A DNA stretch of 64,000 bases. It comes from Bacillota bacterium (lineage in GTDB: Bacteria > Bacillota > Negativicutes > Sporomusales > Sporomusaceae). This document shows positions 23,680 through 32,110 of the stretch, piece by piece. Numbering within the stretch: the first letter of the stretch is position 1; every line of letters starts with the position of its first letter. The translations under genes and the position numbers were made by a program. The stretch covers positions 1 to 64,000 of the forward strand of contig JAEZVB010000107.1 in assembly GCA_023443285.1 (NCBI GenBank), given 5' to 3'. The notes beneath the pieces were generated by a model. That model had not been told where the DNA came from. It ran no database searches and saw only the letters and a program-made list of their open reading frames with translations.

Positions 23680-26376
23680 GTGATAGATTTGGACATAAGC
23701 GACGACCTCTTAAAGGAATTTATCGTTGAGGCGAAAGGTCATATTGCAGAAATAGAAGCGGGACTCCTCCGCATAGAAGAAATACACGAAGATGACGATG
23801 TAATCAACGAGGTTTTTCGTGCCGCTCACAGTATCAAAGGCACGGCGGGATTTTTTGAATTGAACAAAATCGTTGAGTTAGCGCATGCTATTGAAACGTT
23901 GTTCGGTGAGTTTCGCCAACATCGACTGAAGCCTGAACCTCAAATGATTGATGTATTGCTTTCGGCTGTGGATGCATTAAAAGAACTTATTAATAATCCG
24001 GCAGCAGGCCAAAACTACGATATATCTTGCCAAGTGGCAGGTATTAACTGTTTGCTGTCAAGACCTCGAAATAATCCGGCGGATTCTGGCGAACTATCTC
24101 CATGGGATCTCTGGAATCAGCTAACTTGCGCTGACGAGGAAGAAATAACGGAGCCAGAGGTTGTTAACGAATCCACTCTCGACATTCAGCCGGATATAAA
24201 AGAGATAAAAGTTTTATCAGCCGAGGCGGTACCTCAAACTGCTCGCTATGAAGAGAACCCCCGCGAGGTCATTATAGATGAAAGCGTGCGGGTTAGTGTC
24301 GGATTACTCAATGACCTGCTCAATTTGGCAGGCGAAATGGTGTTAAGGCGTAATCAATTGCTTCGAATAAGCCAAGATGTCAATATACAGCCACAACAGC
24401 TAGAGGTAGTTGCCAAGGGGATTGATGAGTTAACAACCAATCTTCAGAAGAAAATCATGAAAACAAGAATGCAGCCAATCGCCAATGTGTTCAACAAATT
24501 TCCACGGATTGTCCGCGACTTGTCCCGTAAGGTCAGTAAAGAAGTGGATCTGGTTATACAGGGAAAAGATGTTGAACTTGATCGCTCTCTGGTTGAGGCG
24601 TTGGTTGACCCGATGACACATCTGATACGTAATGCACTTGACCATGGCATCGAAAGTGCGGAGACTAGGCAACTCAAGGCTAAACCGATTACCGGATCGC
24701 TGGTGTTACGAGCTTATCATGAAAGCGGCCGGGTTATTGTAGAGGTTTGTGACGATGGTGCCGGTATTGATTTAAATAAGGTTAAAGCAAAAGCGGTAGA
24801 GAGAGGGCTTGTCACTAAAGCGGAAATTACCGTAATGCGTGATGCTGACGCTATAAACCTCATTATGAGTCCCGGTTTTTCAACTGCGGAACGAGTGACA
24901 GATATCTCTGGCCGCGGAGTCGGCATGGATGTGGTGAAAACCAATATCGAGAAACTCGGGGGGAGAATAGAAATAATTTCCGAGCAGGGAATGGGGACGA
25001 CCTTTCGCCTGATTTTACCCTTGACGTTGGCAATTATTTCATCCCTTATCGTGATGGCAGATAGACAGGCTTTTGCAATACCTCAGGCTAATGTACGCGA
25101 GCTTTTGTTGATTCAGCCAGATGATACTAATGGTAAACGGGTGGAGCTGGTACACAATCAGCCTGTGCTTAGGCTAAGAGGGTACTTGCTTCCCTTGGTT
25201 AGACTAAGCGATCTGTTAGCGCAGGAGTGTGGACGTCAATCTGCTGATGACTATTTTTTAGATACCAGTAAAACCTTGCGTATCTTGGTAATTAGGGCTG
25301 GCAATGCGGCATATGGTCTTGTTGTTGATTATGTATATGACACGGAAGAAATTTTGGTAAAACCGCTTTCATCGCTGCTAAGCCATTCTGGTTTGTATTC
25401 TGGCTCTACGGTTCTAGGTGACGGAAGTATAGCCATGATCCTTGATACGGAAAAACTAGCGCTTCTTGCCAGACTTACGTTTGACGATTATCTTGCTCCT
25501 GCGCCGGAAAAACAGAGCACAAAGAGCATTGATACAGAGAAACAGTATTTACTTTTGTTCAAGTGTTCAGGTGGTGAGACACTTGGCCTCGATTTGGCAA
25601 TGGTATCCAGGATAGAAGAAGTGGATGTTTCCCGGCTGCAGAAGATTGGGTCTAAGTTTTATTTTTCTTTCCAGGGACAAACAACCCGGGTTATCCGTCC
25701 AGAGCATTATCTGCCGATTTCACGGAAAAAAAATAAACCCTCTAAGGTTTATGTTATTTTGCCCAAATTGGTAAAGTATCCTGTTGGAATAATAGCGGAA
25801 AAAATATGTGATTCTGTTTTCACCAAGGTGACACTAGACACAGGGGGGATTATTGGCAAAGGCATCCTCGGCTCAACACTCATTGACGGCAAAATAGTTA
25901 CCTTAATTAATGTACATGAGTTATTTGCGGAAGCTGTTCCCGAACATTATCACTTGTTGTCGGGCGGAAAGCGCTATGATGGAGATTCCCGCAAAATTGA
26001 ACATAAAAAAAGAACGATTTTACTTGTAGAAGATACTCCCTTCTTTTTGCGAGTGGTCAAGAGTTACCTGGAAAGCGAAAATTATGAGGTGATTACCGCT
26101 GAAAACGGTAGAGAAGCATTGGAGAAACTGTATTTTAGTAAGGTTGACCTGGTAATAAGTGATATTGAGATGCCGATAATGACAGGTATCGAGTTGGTGC
26201 GCGCCATACGATCCACAAAAAATCTAAGGCACTTACCGGTAATTGCGCTCACCTCCCTAACAGAAGATAAACACAAAGAAAAGGGATTGCGCGCCGGGTT
26301 TGATCTATATGAGTTTAAACTAGACAGAGCCCGGTTATTGGACAGCGTGAACGAAGCTTTGAACAAACAGGCGTGA
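23680..26376 (+). CDS. cheA: CheA-type hybrid histidine kinase with two CheW-like modules and receiver
   Basis: 898 residues from GTG 23680 (TTG 23689 behind AGGTGAT is equally plausible and gives MDISDDLL). Domain order: Hpt (1-110, AAHSIKGTAGFF, phospho-His about 50), dimerisation (about 205-270), HATPase_c (about 290-455, LIRNALDHGIE, GRGVGMDVVKTNIEKLGG), CheW-like (about 460-600), a second CheW-like stretch (about 620-755) and a C-terminal receiver (770-895, LLVEDTPFF, VISDIEMP). No P2 domain was seen. It receives input from the receptor just upstream and may phosphorylate its own receiver and the tandem-receiver protein downstream. No separate CheW, CheR or CheB gene is adjacent. Confidence 0.92.
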   Translation: MIDLDISDDLLKEFIVEAKGHIAEIEAGLLRIEEIHEDDDVINEVFRAAHSIKGTAGFFELNKIVELAHAIETLFGEFRQHRLKPEPQMIDVLLSAVDALKELINNPAAGQNYDISCQVAGINCLLSRPRNNPADSGELSPWDLWNQLTCADEEEITEPEVVNESTLDIQPDIKEIKVLSAEAVPQTARYEENPREVIIDESVRVSVGLLNDLLNLAGEMVLRRNQLLRISQDVNIQPQQLEVVAKGIDELTTNLQKKIMKTRMQPIANVFNKFPRIVRDLSRKVSKEVDLVIQGKDVELDRSLVEALVDPMTHLIRNALDHGIESAETRQLKAKPITGSLVLRAYHESGRVIVEVCDDGAGIDLNKVKAKAVERGLVTKAEITVMRDADAINLIMSPGFSTAERVTDISGRGVGMDVVKTNIEKLGGRIEIISEQGMGTTFRLILPLTLAIISSLIVMADRQAFAIPQANVRELLLIQPDDTNGKRVELVHNQPVLRLRGYLLPLVRLSDLLAQECGRQSADDYFLDTSKTLRILVIRAGNAAYGLVVDYVYDTEEILVKPLSSLLSHSGLYSGSTVLGDGSIAMILDTEKLALLARLTFDDYLAPAPEKQSTKSIDTEKQYLLLFKCSGGETLGLDLAMVSRIEEVDVSRLQKIGSKFYFSFQGQTTRVIRPEHYLPISRKKNKPSKVYVILPKLVKYPVGIIAEKICDSVFTKVTLDTGGIIGKGILGSTLIDGKIVTLINVHELFAEAVPEHYHLLSGGKRYDGDSRKIEHKKRTILLVEDTPFFLRVVKSYLESENYEVITAENGREALEKLYFSKVDLVISDIEMPIMTGIELVRAIRSTKNLRHLPVIALTSLTEDKHKEKGLRAGFDLYEFKLDRARLLDSVNEALNKQA

Positions 26377-26389
26377 TGGAGGTCTTAGA

Positions 26390-27616
26390 GTGGCAAATAT
26401 CCTTATTGTCGATGATTCCTTTGTAGCAAGAAAAGCGCTAGGCAAAATAATGACGGAACTTGGTCATACCGTAGTAAGCGAAGCAGCTGACGGAGCACAA
26501 GCTTTCACAGAATATGTCACTCATAGGCCTGATGTTGTAATGATGGATTTAAGTATGAAGGGGATGGGCGGGGCTGAAGCCATCTCAAAGATATGTGCAG
26601 CTTCTCCAGCAGCCAGAATAATTGTGGTTAGTGCTTCTGAGGAGCGTTCAATCGTCATGGACGCTTTGGGGCGGGGAGCAAGACATTTTATCATTAAGCC
26701 GGTTACTATAGAGAAGGTAGCAACTACTCTTGATATTGTATTAAAACAAAACTTTGACCAGCAGAGGTATCAAGAAGTTATCGGTAAAATAAAAGGGGCG
26801 GCAGAGCTCCCCGACGAGGTTTTGGGCAATCTTTCAAGTGAGAGGAAGAAAAGTATGGCACGTATCCTTATTGTTGACGATTCATCGGTGGCGCGAAAAA
26901 GCCTGCGCGAGATTATGATATCACTGGGTCATACAGTAGTTGGTGAAGCTGAAAATGGGGCACAAGCTTTTGTAGAGTATGCTCAACATAAGCCGGATAT
27001 TGTTACAATGGATTTGACCATGCCAGGGATGAGTGGTGCGGACGCCACATCAAAAATAATTGCAACCTTTCCTAATGCTAAAATTATTGTGATCAGTGCG
27101 ATGGAGGAGCGTGGGGTTGTTATCGATGCGCTGGAACGAGGGGCTAGGCACTTCATCATTAAGCCGATTAGCAAGGAGAAGGTTTCGACCGTGCTAAGCA
27201 ATGTTCTTTTGCAAAAATTTGATCTTCAAAAGCATATGAAACTTGTCCAGAAATTAAAAGATACGCAGGGCTTGAGCCCGACTGCCTCACAATTTCTGCC
27301 TCCTTACGAAATTATTCTGGACAACAAACTAATCTGCGTAAAAGTAACTAATAGACTTACGACGACTAGTTATCAGTCATTGATGATAGAACTGGAGGAG
27401 TATCTAACTGGAGAGCCGAGGGTGTTGTTTGACTTTGGGGTTACCGAAACACTCAGTGAAGACATATTGATAGAATTCGATAAGCTTATAAATACCATTG
27501 AAAACAATTCAGGATTTGTGAAAGCGGTTTCCCGCAGTCAACCTTTTGTTGACTCTTGCATTGCACAGGGCAATTGCTACTATCTGGCTGCAACAATCCA
27601 GTACTTAGCGAGATAA
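26390..27616 (+). CDS. Tandem CheY-like receiver protein with C-terminal domain
   Basis: 408 residues from GTG 26390, 13 bp after cheA. Two receivers: 1-120 (ILIVDDSFVARKAL, MMDLSMKGMGG, FIIKPVT) and about 155-275 (ILIVDDSSVARKSL, TMDLTMPGMSG, FIIKPIS), very similar to each other, joined by a linker. The C-terminal part (300-408) has STAS-like alternation (KVTNRLTTTSYQSLMIELEE, RVLFDFGVTET) but is not certain. An internal ATG at 26855 with AGAGGAAG upstream marks the former start of the second receiver, so this looks like a tandem duplication followed by fusion. Likely phosphorylated by the CheA upstream. Confidence 0.88.
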   Translation: MANILIVDDSFVARKALGKIMTELGHTVVSEAADGAQAFTEYVTHRPDVVMMDLSMKGMGGAEAISKICAASPAARIIVVSASEERSIVMDALGRGARHFIIKPVTIEKVATTLDIVLKQNFDQQRYQEVIGKIKGAAELPDEVLGNLSSERKKSMARILIVDDSSVARKSLREIMISLGHTVVGEAENGAQAFVEYAQHKPDIVTMDLTMPGMSGADATSKIIATFPNAKIIVISAMEERGVVIDALERGARHFIIKPISKEKVSTVLSNVLLQKFDLQKHMKLVQKLKDTQGLSPTASQFLPPYEIILDNKLICVKVTNRLTTTSYQSLMIELEEYLTGEPRVLFDFGVTETLSEDILIEFDKLINTIENNSGFVKAVSRSQPFVDSCIAQGNCYYLAATIQYLAR

Positions 27617-27669
27617 TAAATGTCTTTTATCGGTATACAGAAAATGATAAGCGAATATGAGGAAAGCGA

Positions 27670-27706
27670 GAAAAGTGTGTTTCCAGGTGATGGAAGCACA
27701 CTTTTC
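27670..27706 (+). terminator. Terminator of the chemosensory operon
   Basis: GAAAAGTGTG / CACACTTTTC with inner TTCC/GGAA pairing. It lies 53 bp after the tandem-receiver stop. Confidence 0.7.
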
Positions 27707-27733
27707 CAATTCTCAATAGGAAGTAATATTTTA

Positions 27734-27883
27734 TTATGATCCTTCTCCGTGCCGCTGACCAGTGTGACTATGATTTTTTACTTTCTTAGATCCGGAAAGT
27801 GGTTCCGGCATATCATTGTCATATTTCTTTATGTGTCTAGGTGCGTTTGGCGGCTCTACCGGGTAAGCTTCAGGTTTAGTCAT
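27734..27883 (-). CDS. 49-residue His-rich small protein, copy B
   Basis: ATG 27883 behind GGAGGAGATAAC; 49 codons, ending with two stops. The product begins MTKPEAYPVEPPNAPRH, continues MPEPLSGSKKVKNHSHTG and ends QRHGEGS, so it aligns along its whole length with copy A at 20352-20501. A conserved 43-bp block precedes it at 28023-28065. The two copies flank the chemosensory module on the opposite strand. Function unknown. Confidence 0.82.
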   Translation of the reverse strand: MTKPEAYPVEPPNAPRHIKKYDNDMPEPLSGSKKVKNHSHTGQRHGEGS

Positions 27884-28277
27884 GTTATCTCCTCCAATAT
27901 ATAGGTTTGCTATGAAGTTTTTCAGTTTATTACGGTCATTTTGCTCATGCGATTCTGTTGCGCGAATACTGTTTGTTAGGCAGAAATCAAGTCTTGCGAT
28001 TGTGCATTGCGTGCACCTTATTACATAGAGTACGGTATCTTACTTATTTTTATCCGTGGAAGATTGTCGGTAAATTGTACTTTTCTGCAGCGCAAGAAAC
28101 TTAATTGATAATGGGAAAAAAGTAAAATACTTGTAATAGTTTTGCGTATTTGGCAGGAATTTTAGTGCGCTTCAGGAATTAAAAATACATATATTTGCTT
28201 CATCTAAAAAAGCAGTACCATAATAATATCAATCACGTTTACGAGGAAGTATCCAATGTAATAGTGGAGGGATTATC
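27884..28277. other. Intergenic region between small gene B and the dehydrogenase
   Basis: Contains the leader and conserved block of small gene B (minus strand) and then AT-rich DNA leading to the dehydrogenase gene (ribosome site GTGGAGGG at about 28264). No further gene is visible. Confidence 0.6.
28023..28065 (-). promoter_or_regulatory. Conserved block upstream of small-protein copy B
   Basis: Matches 37 of 43 positions of 20575-20617. It lies 140 bp from the gene start, versus 74 bp in copy A, because of extra DNA in between. Confidence 0.55.
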
Positions 28278-29234
28278 ATGCTCAAAAATAAAAAGGATAA
28301 AGTTGTTATTGTTGGGGCAGGAGCAGTAGGGTCTACCATTGCATTTGCACTAAGCATTCAGGGATTATGTGATGAAATAGCATTGATTGACATCAACCAC
28401 GACAAGGCTTTTACAGAAGCCTTAGATATGCAGCATGGCGTTGCATACCTAGATAGAAACGTAAGAATATCTGCCGGGTCATATGAGGAATGCAGAGACG
28501 CAGACATTGTAATCATTACTGCGGCAGTGCCGTATATTGAAGGCCAAAGAAGACTGGATATGATGGATAGCGCGGCAAAAATCATAAAATCAATTATCCC
28601 GCCAATTATGGACAGCGGATTCAATGGGATTTTTCTAGTTGTTACCAACCCGGTTGATGTTATGGCTTACTTAGTATATCAAATTTCAAAGCTGCCCAGG
28701 AGTCAAGTAATTGGAACAGGAACAGCGCTTGATTCAGCACGACTTAAGGGGATGCTAGCGGAATATCTTCAAGTTGACCCTAAAAGTGTACAGGCATATA
28801 CGATTGGAGAACATGGGGACTCCCAATATATTCCGTGGAGCAATGTTTATATTGGAAGTAAGCTCTTTACCGATATACTTGCTGATAACAAAGCACGATT
28901 CGGCGAGCTGGATTTACAACAGCTTCTGGAGGATGTCAAGGAAGCAGCATTTAAGGCCGGACGTTTAAAAAAGACAACAAATTTTGCAATTGCCATGACT
29001 GTTGCAGAAATTGTTAAGATCATATTTGCTGATGGGAATACAATCATCCCGGTTTCCACTCTGCTAGAGGGCGAATATGGTGAGCATGAGGTTTTTGCAG
29101 GGGTTCCTGCTGTGCTGAACAGGCAGGGGGTCAGGGAAATTGTTGAGTTACGGTTAAATCAGGATGAGTTGGAAGGTTTCAAAAAATCAGTATCCATTCT
29201 TAAAGAATATAATAAAAAACTTAATTTAGTTTGA
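28278..29234 (+). CDS. Lactate/malate dehydrogenase family protein
   Basis: 318 residues, normal for L-lactate dehydrogenase. NAD-binding VVIVGAGAVGSTIAFAL at 9-25, VTNPVDVMAYL, catalytic GEHGDS (His195 by family numbering), Asp168 and Arg171 in LDSARLK, Arg109 in GQRRLD. The specificity loop reads AAVPYIEGQRRLD, where lactate enzymes have Gln and malate enzymes Arg at position 102; here alignment puts Tyr. It therefore reduces a 2-oxoacid but the substrate may be neither pyruvate nor oxaloacetate. Monocistronic, closed by a terminator at 29264. Confidence 0.85.
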   Translation: MLKNKKDKVVIVGAGAVGSTIAFALSIQGLCDEIALIDINHDKAFTEALDMQHGVAYLDRNVRISAGSYEECRDADIVIITAAVPYIEGQRRLDMMDSAAKIIKSIIPPIMDSGFNGIFLVVTNPVDVMAYLVYQISKLPRSQVIGTGTALDSARLKGMLAEYLQVDPKSVQAYTIGEHGDSQYIPWSNVYIGSKLFTDILADNKARFGELDLQQLLEDVKEAAFKAGRLKKTTNFAIAMTVAEIVKIIFADGNTIIPVSTLLEGEYGEHEVFAGVPAVLNRQGVREIVELRLNQDELEGFKKSVSILKEYNKKLNLV

Positions 29235-29263
29235 TACTTCCTGAACATGTTGGAGGACAACAG

Positions 29264-29309
29264 AAAATCCGCTCTTATTCCGATGATTATGGAATAAGGC
29301 GGATTTTTC
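29264..29309 (+). terminator. Terminator of the dehydrogenase gene
   Basis: AAAATCCGCTCTTATTCC pairs with GGAATAAGGCGGATTTTT, followed by CTATCTTCC. Confidence 0.85.
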
Positions 29310-29414
29310 TATCTTCCTCTCTATAAAGGCAGAAAATTAGCTCAAGAATTACATTTTATGCACCGTACACTGTTTCCTTGCAGGAAAGCCATAATGCAAA
29401 GGAGAATTTTGTCA

Positions 29415-29504
29415 ATGACTAAGAAGGATTCTTTGGTTAGTGAAAAAGAAGGTATTGTATCGAAAGGAGTGAAACTGAGTGGATGTAAAAAGTATTACGA
29501 ATAG
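29415..29504 (+). CDS. Possible 29-residue leader ORF
   Basis: ATG 29415 with AAAGGAG ten bases upstream, TAG at 29502, overlapping the start of the following membrane protein gene (GTG 29479) in another frame. Basic composition (MTKKDSLVSEKEGIVSKGV...). Could couple translation; may be chance. Confidence 0.3.
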   Translation: MTKKDSLVSEKEGIVSKGVKLSGCKKYYE

Positions 29505-29994
29505 GTATACCATTCCTCAATTATTTTTAAGGGGTATTTTTAGCACTCAGGGTATGATGTTTCTCAACATTTTATTTCTGACGGTTATGACATTTGCAAT
29601 CATCGATATGACATATTTAATTATAAATGATGTGGAAGAGACTGAAAGCATAGAGAAATTTATGACCGGGCTTGCTACAATATTTGTTGCGTATGGAGTT
29701 GCGCTGGAAGAACGTGAATTTCTCATGAAGACTGTTGGGTACTATCCGCAAAACCAATCTTCTTATCAAATGAATCTTGATCATATTTCACACCACTATG
29801 GTGTGCTTTTGCTAATTGTGGGATTGGTGATGGAAGTAGGTATGCAACTAATCAAAATCCCGGATCGATTTATTGATGTAATTAGTTTCGAGTTACTGGC
29901 TTATTCCGTCGGCTTTATATGTTACTTAATGATTGGATATTGGCTGCTGCATTTTTGCTATAAACTAATAAAAAACGAAAAATCGCGATCGTGA
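29479..29994 (+). CDS. Membrane protein of unknown function
   Basis: 171 residues from GTG 29479 behind AAAGGAG. About four hydrophobic segments (about 28-50, 65-78, 108-128, 138-160) with a cytoplasmic KNEKSRS tail. The middle part contains the motif EEREFLMKTVGYYP and DHISHHYGVLLL, with potentially membrane-facing His. Family not recognised. Confidence 0.7.
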   Translation: MDVKSITNRYTIPQLFLRGIFSTQGMMFLNILFLTVMTFAIIDMTYLIINDVEETESIEKFMTGLATIFVAYGVALEEREFLMKTVGYYPQNQSSYQMNLDHISHHYGVLLLIVGLVMEVGMQLIKIPDRFIDVISFELLAYSVGFICYLMIGYWLLHFCYKLIKNEKSRS

Positions 29995-30011
29995 TGTATT
30001 AAAATTAAAAA

Positions 30012-30052
30012 GAGGCTGTCCTCATAGGTACAAAACCTATTGAGGCAGCCTC
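30012..30052. terminator. Bidirectional terminator between convergent genes
   Basis: GAGGCTGTCCTCA...TAGGT pairs with ACCTA...TGAGGCAGCCTC. It separates the membrane protein gene from the convergent secreted protein gene. Confidence 0.75.
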
Positions 30053-30056
30053 CGTT

Positions 30057-30485
30057 TTATTGTTGTACAAGTCCGAGTGTTAACGGACGGATGGTTTCAA
30101 ACCCGATTGTATAGGTAAGTGTTTGGCCGTTATTGGTTAGTTTCTCAACATTTTGGTAGACGGCAGGTCCGGGTCCGGCTAAAAAAGGAATTTTAATTTG
30201 GCAGTCAGCACCTTCGGCACCTGTGTAAGTAAAGGTCAATTCATTCTGTCCCGGAGTAAGTGTCTTGAATACTTGCGGTAGCCCTTTGTCAAGCAAAGAG
30301 ATGCCGATGCCGCTGATTATCGCTTTATTACCATTGGGAAAGGAAATTTTGCTATTCCAAAAATCAGCACTAAGGCTAACCTTTACTGTCAGCGTCTTAT
30401 CGGCAGCATAAGCAGGGAGTGTGTATATCCCGGTTATAAGTAGCAGCAATCCGGCGAATACAAGTGCCATTGTTATTTTTCTCAT
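30057..30485 (-). CDS. Secreted protein of unknown function
   Basis: 142 residues with a clear signal peptide (MRKITMALVFAGLLLLITG, cleavage after PAYA near residue 28). The mature part is beta-rich (TLTVKVSLSADFWNSKISF). In this diderm context it may be periplasmic. It shares direction with the redox genes downstream of its promoter region but has its own leader. Family not recognised. Confidence 0.7.
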   Translation of the reverse strand: MRKITMALVFAGLLLLITGIYTLPAYAADKTLTVKVSLSADFWNSKISFPNGNKAIISGIGISLLDKGLPQVFKTLTPGQNELTFTYTGAEGADCQIKIPFLAGPGPAVYQNVEKLTNNGQTLTYTIGFETIRPLTLGLVQQ

Positions 30486-30572
30486 TTTAATACCTTCCTT
30501 TGCGAATTAATTTCGTTATATTATTTTCCGCATGTTATAGAAGGTTTCCTGCCTACCAAGGGCTTGCAGTTA

Positions 30573-31004
30573 TTATATTGTAAAATATCCATTAATACCC
30601 AAATATTCTACGGTAAATGTAACAGCTTGATTGGTTAGTTCCTCGCATAAATGGGGAGGATTATCTGGTGTAAAGCCCTGCGGACGTAATTGTTTGCATA
30701 GTAAGCTGCCGAATTTTTTTTCGAATTGCTGCGCAAAAGAGGCGCATAAATCGATAATTTTTTCTGCCGGCAATCCCTTCTCTTTCCCCAATATACCAAT
30801 GAACAGTAATGAACCTTCTACCAAACCACACTGTGCACCAAAACCACCGGCACCGTGCATCCCGATAGCGGAATCAATTACTTGCTTATGTAACTGTATT
30901 TTGTGTAATTCTGACAATATAGTTAACATTGTTGTCGCGCAATTAAGATCTTCATTCCAATAACATTCAGCTACTCGTTTTTTAATATATTCTTCGATCG
31001 TCAT
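30573..31004 (-). CDS. C_GCAxxG_C_C-like redox protein
   Basis: 143 residues. Cysteines are arranged as in the C_GCAxxG_C_C family: VAECYWNEDLNCA at the N-terminus, GAGGFGAQCG in the middle, and LCASF, LLCKQ, HLCEE further on. The family is thought to be redox-active and metal-binding in anaerobes; the reaction is unknown. It lies 21 bp after the NIPSNAP-like gene (same strand), so the two probably form an operon. Confidence 0.75.
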   Translation of the reverse strand: MTIEEYIKKRVAECYWNEDLNCATTMLTILSELHKIQLHKQVIDSAIGMHGAGGFGAQCGLVEGSLLFIGILGKEKGLPAEKIIDLCASFAQQFEKKFGSLLCKQLRPQGFTPDNPPHLCEELTNQAVTFTVEYLGINGYFTI

Positions 31005-31025
31005 TCTCCACGCCCCATAAATAAA

Positions 31026-31331
31026 TCATTGAAATACCGGCCTAACAAAACTGCGCTCATAACTTAGTATACAGCGATTTTTTTCTGCGAATTGAAATGC
31101 CTGCTTACAGTCATCATCGGTTTTAATTTTTTCTCTATATTCCTCATATTCAGCTAAACTTGGGAAACTAAATAACGCATAGGCAACATTATTGGCGCCT
31201 TCATGCGGCAAAAAGTACCCGTGATGAACACCGCCTAGTTTATTTACAAGCGGTATCCACATTTTCCCGTATTCTTCGAACTCTGCGAGTTTATAAGGAT
31301 CAATAATATAGCGTAAGTAACAAGTAACCAT
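31026..31331 (-). CDS. NIPSNAP family protein
   Basis: 101 residues of ferredoxin-like alpha/beta barrel pattern: MVTCYLRYIIDPYKLAEFEEY, then GGVHHGYFLPHEGANNVAYALFSF, ending YERSFVRPVFQ. This matches NIPSNAP/DUF1330-like proteins; their exact role is unclear. Ribosome site GGGGGAATT. Leads a likely operon with the C_GCAxxG protein and is 44 bp from the Lrp-type regulator. Confidence 0.75.
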   Translation of the reverse strand: MVTCYLRYIIDPYKLAEFEEYGKMWIPLVNKLGGVHHGYFLPHEGANNVAYALFSFPSLAEYEEYREKIKTDDDCKQAFQFAEKNRCILSYERSFVRPVFQ

Positions 31332-31375
31332 TAATTAATTCCCCCTTTAGATGATAGGGAATGCCTGAGAGTAAA

Positions 31376-31813
31376 CTATAATACAGTATCAATAACAAAG
31401 GTTGTTGAGGTTTCTATTACTCCATCAAATTTCCAAATATGATCTAGTATTTTGGTAGTATCCTCCGGTGCGGAAATTCTCGCTTTAATTAGTACACACC
31501 ATTCGCCGGCCAGACGATGACACTCCTCGATGATTACTCCGTCCATATCTATAGCTGCTATTTCCTTTGCGATTTCTGCAAAATAGCCGCCATTTATTTT
31601 TATGAATAGTAAACAGCGAATATATGGTTTTACTTTACGCCAATTAATTAGTGCTTTATATCCGGTTATTATCCCCTCCGTTTCTAAATTTTCAATTCGC
31701 TTATGTATGGCTGGCCTGGACATGTGTAACCTTTTCGCAATTTCCTCGTGACTGATTCTACCGTTTTGCTCTAGAATTTTGATTATCTCGCTATCAATAT
31801 AATCCACAAGCAT
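31376..31813 (-). CDS. Lrp/AsnC family transcriptional regulator
   Basis: 145 residues: helix-turn-helix (1-60, ILEQNGRISHEEIAKRLHMSRPAIHKRI) and an RAM/ACT-like effector domain (65-145). Such regulators bind as octamers and respond to amino acids. It is the first gene of a minus-strand group with the NIPSNAP and C_GCAxxG genes, so these are its likely targets together with itself. Ribosome site AAGGAGG. Confidence 0.88.
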   Translation of the reverse strand: MLVDYIDSEIIKILEQNGRISHEEIAKRLHMSRPAIHKRIENLETEGIITGYKALINWRKVKPYIRCLLFIKINGGYFAEIAKEIAAIDMDGVIIEECHRLAGEWCVLIKARISAPEDTTKILDHIWKFDGVIETSTTFVIDTVL

Positions 31814-32110
31814 CCTCCTTGCGTAATTGTAACATATTTTTACTTACTCAAGACTATAAGTAACTATAATTCCTAGATATTCTACTAATAGTAATAAAAA
31901 CCCTGTTAAAGATTTGTTTTAACTTAGTGTAATATAAGGATATTAAGAAAATAGGTGTTATTCATTACGATTCGTAACTTACTGGAATTAAGTAATATTG
32001 GAGGAATTCAGAAAGTACATAAGAATATATAGGTAGGATTAAATTTGCATTTATAGTTAAAATTATCAATTAACACTTGGTATTGCCTGAAATAAGGCGG
32101 AGGTGGTCTT
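31814..32110. other. AT-rich intergenic region between divergent genes
   Basis: About 300 bp with short imperfect repeats such as TTACTTACT and AGTAACT near the Lrp gene, compatible with Lrp-type wrapping sites. No gene was found. Confidence 0.4.
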
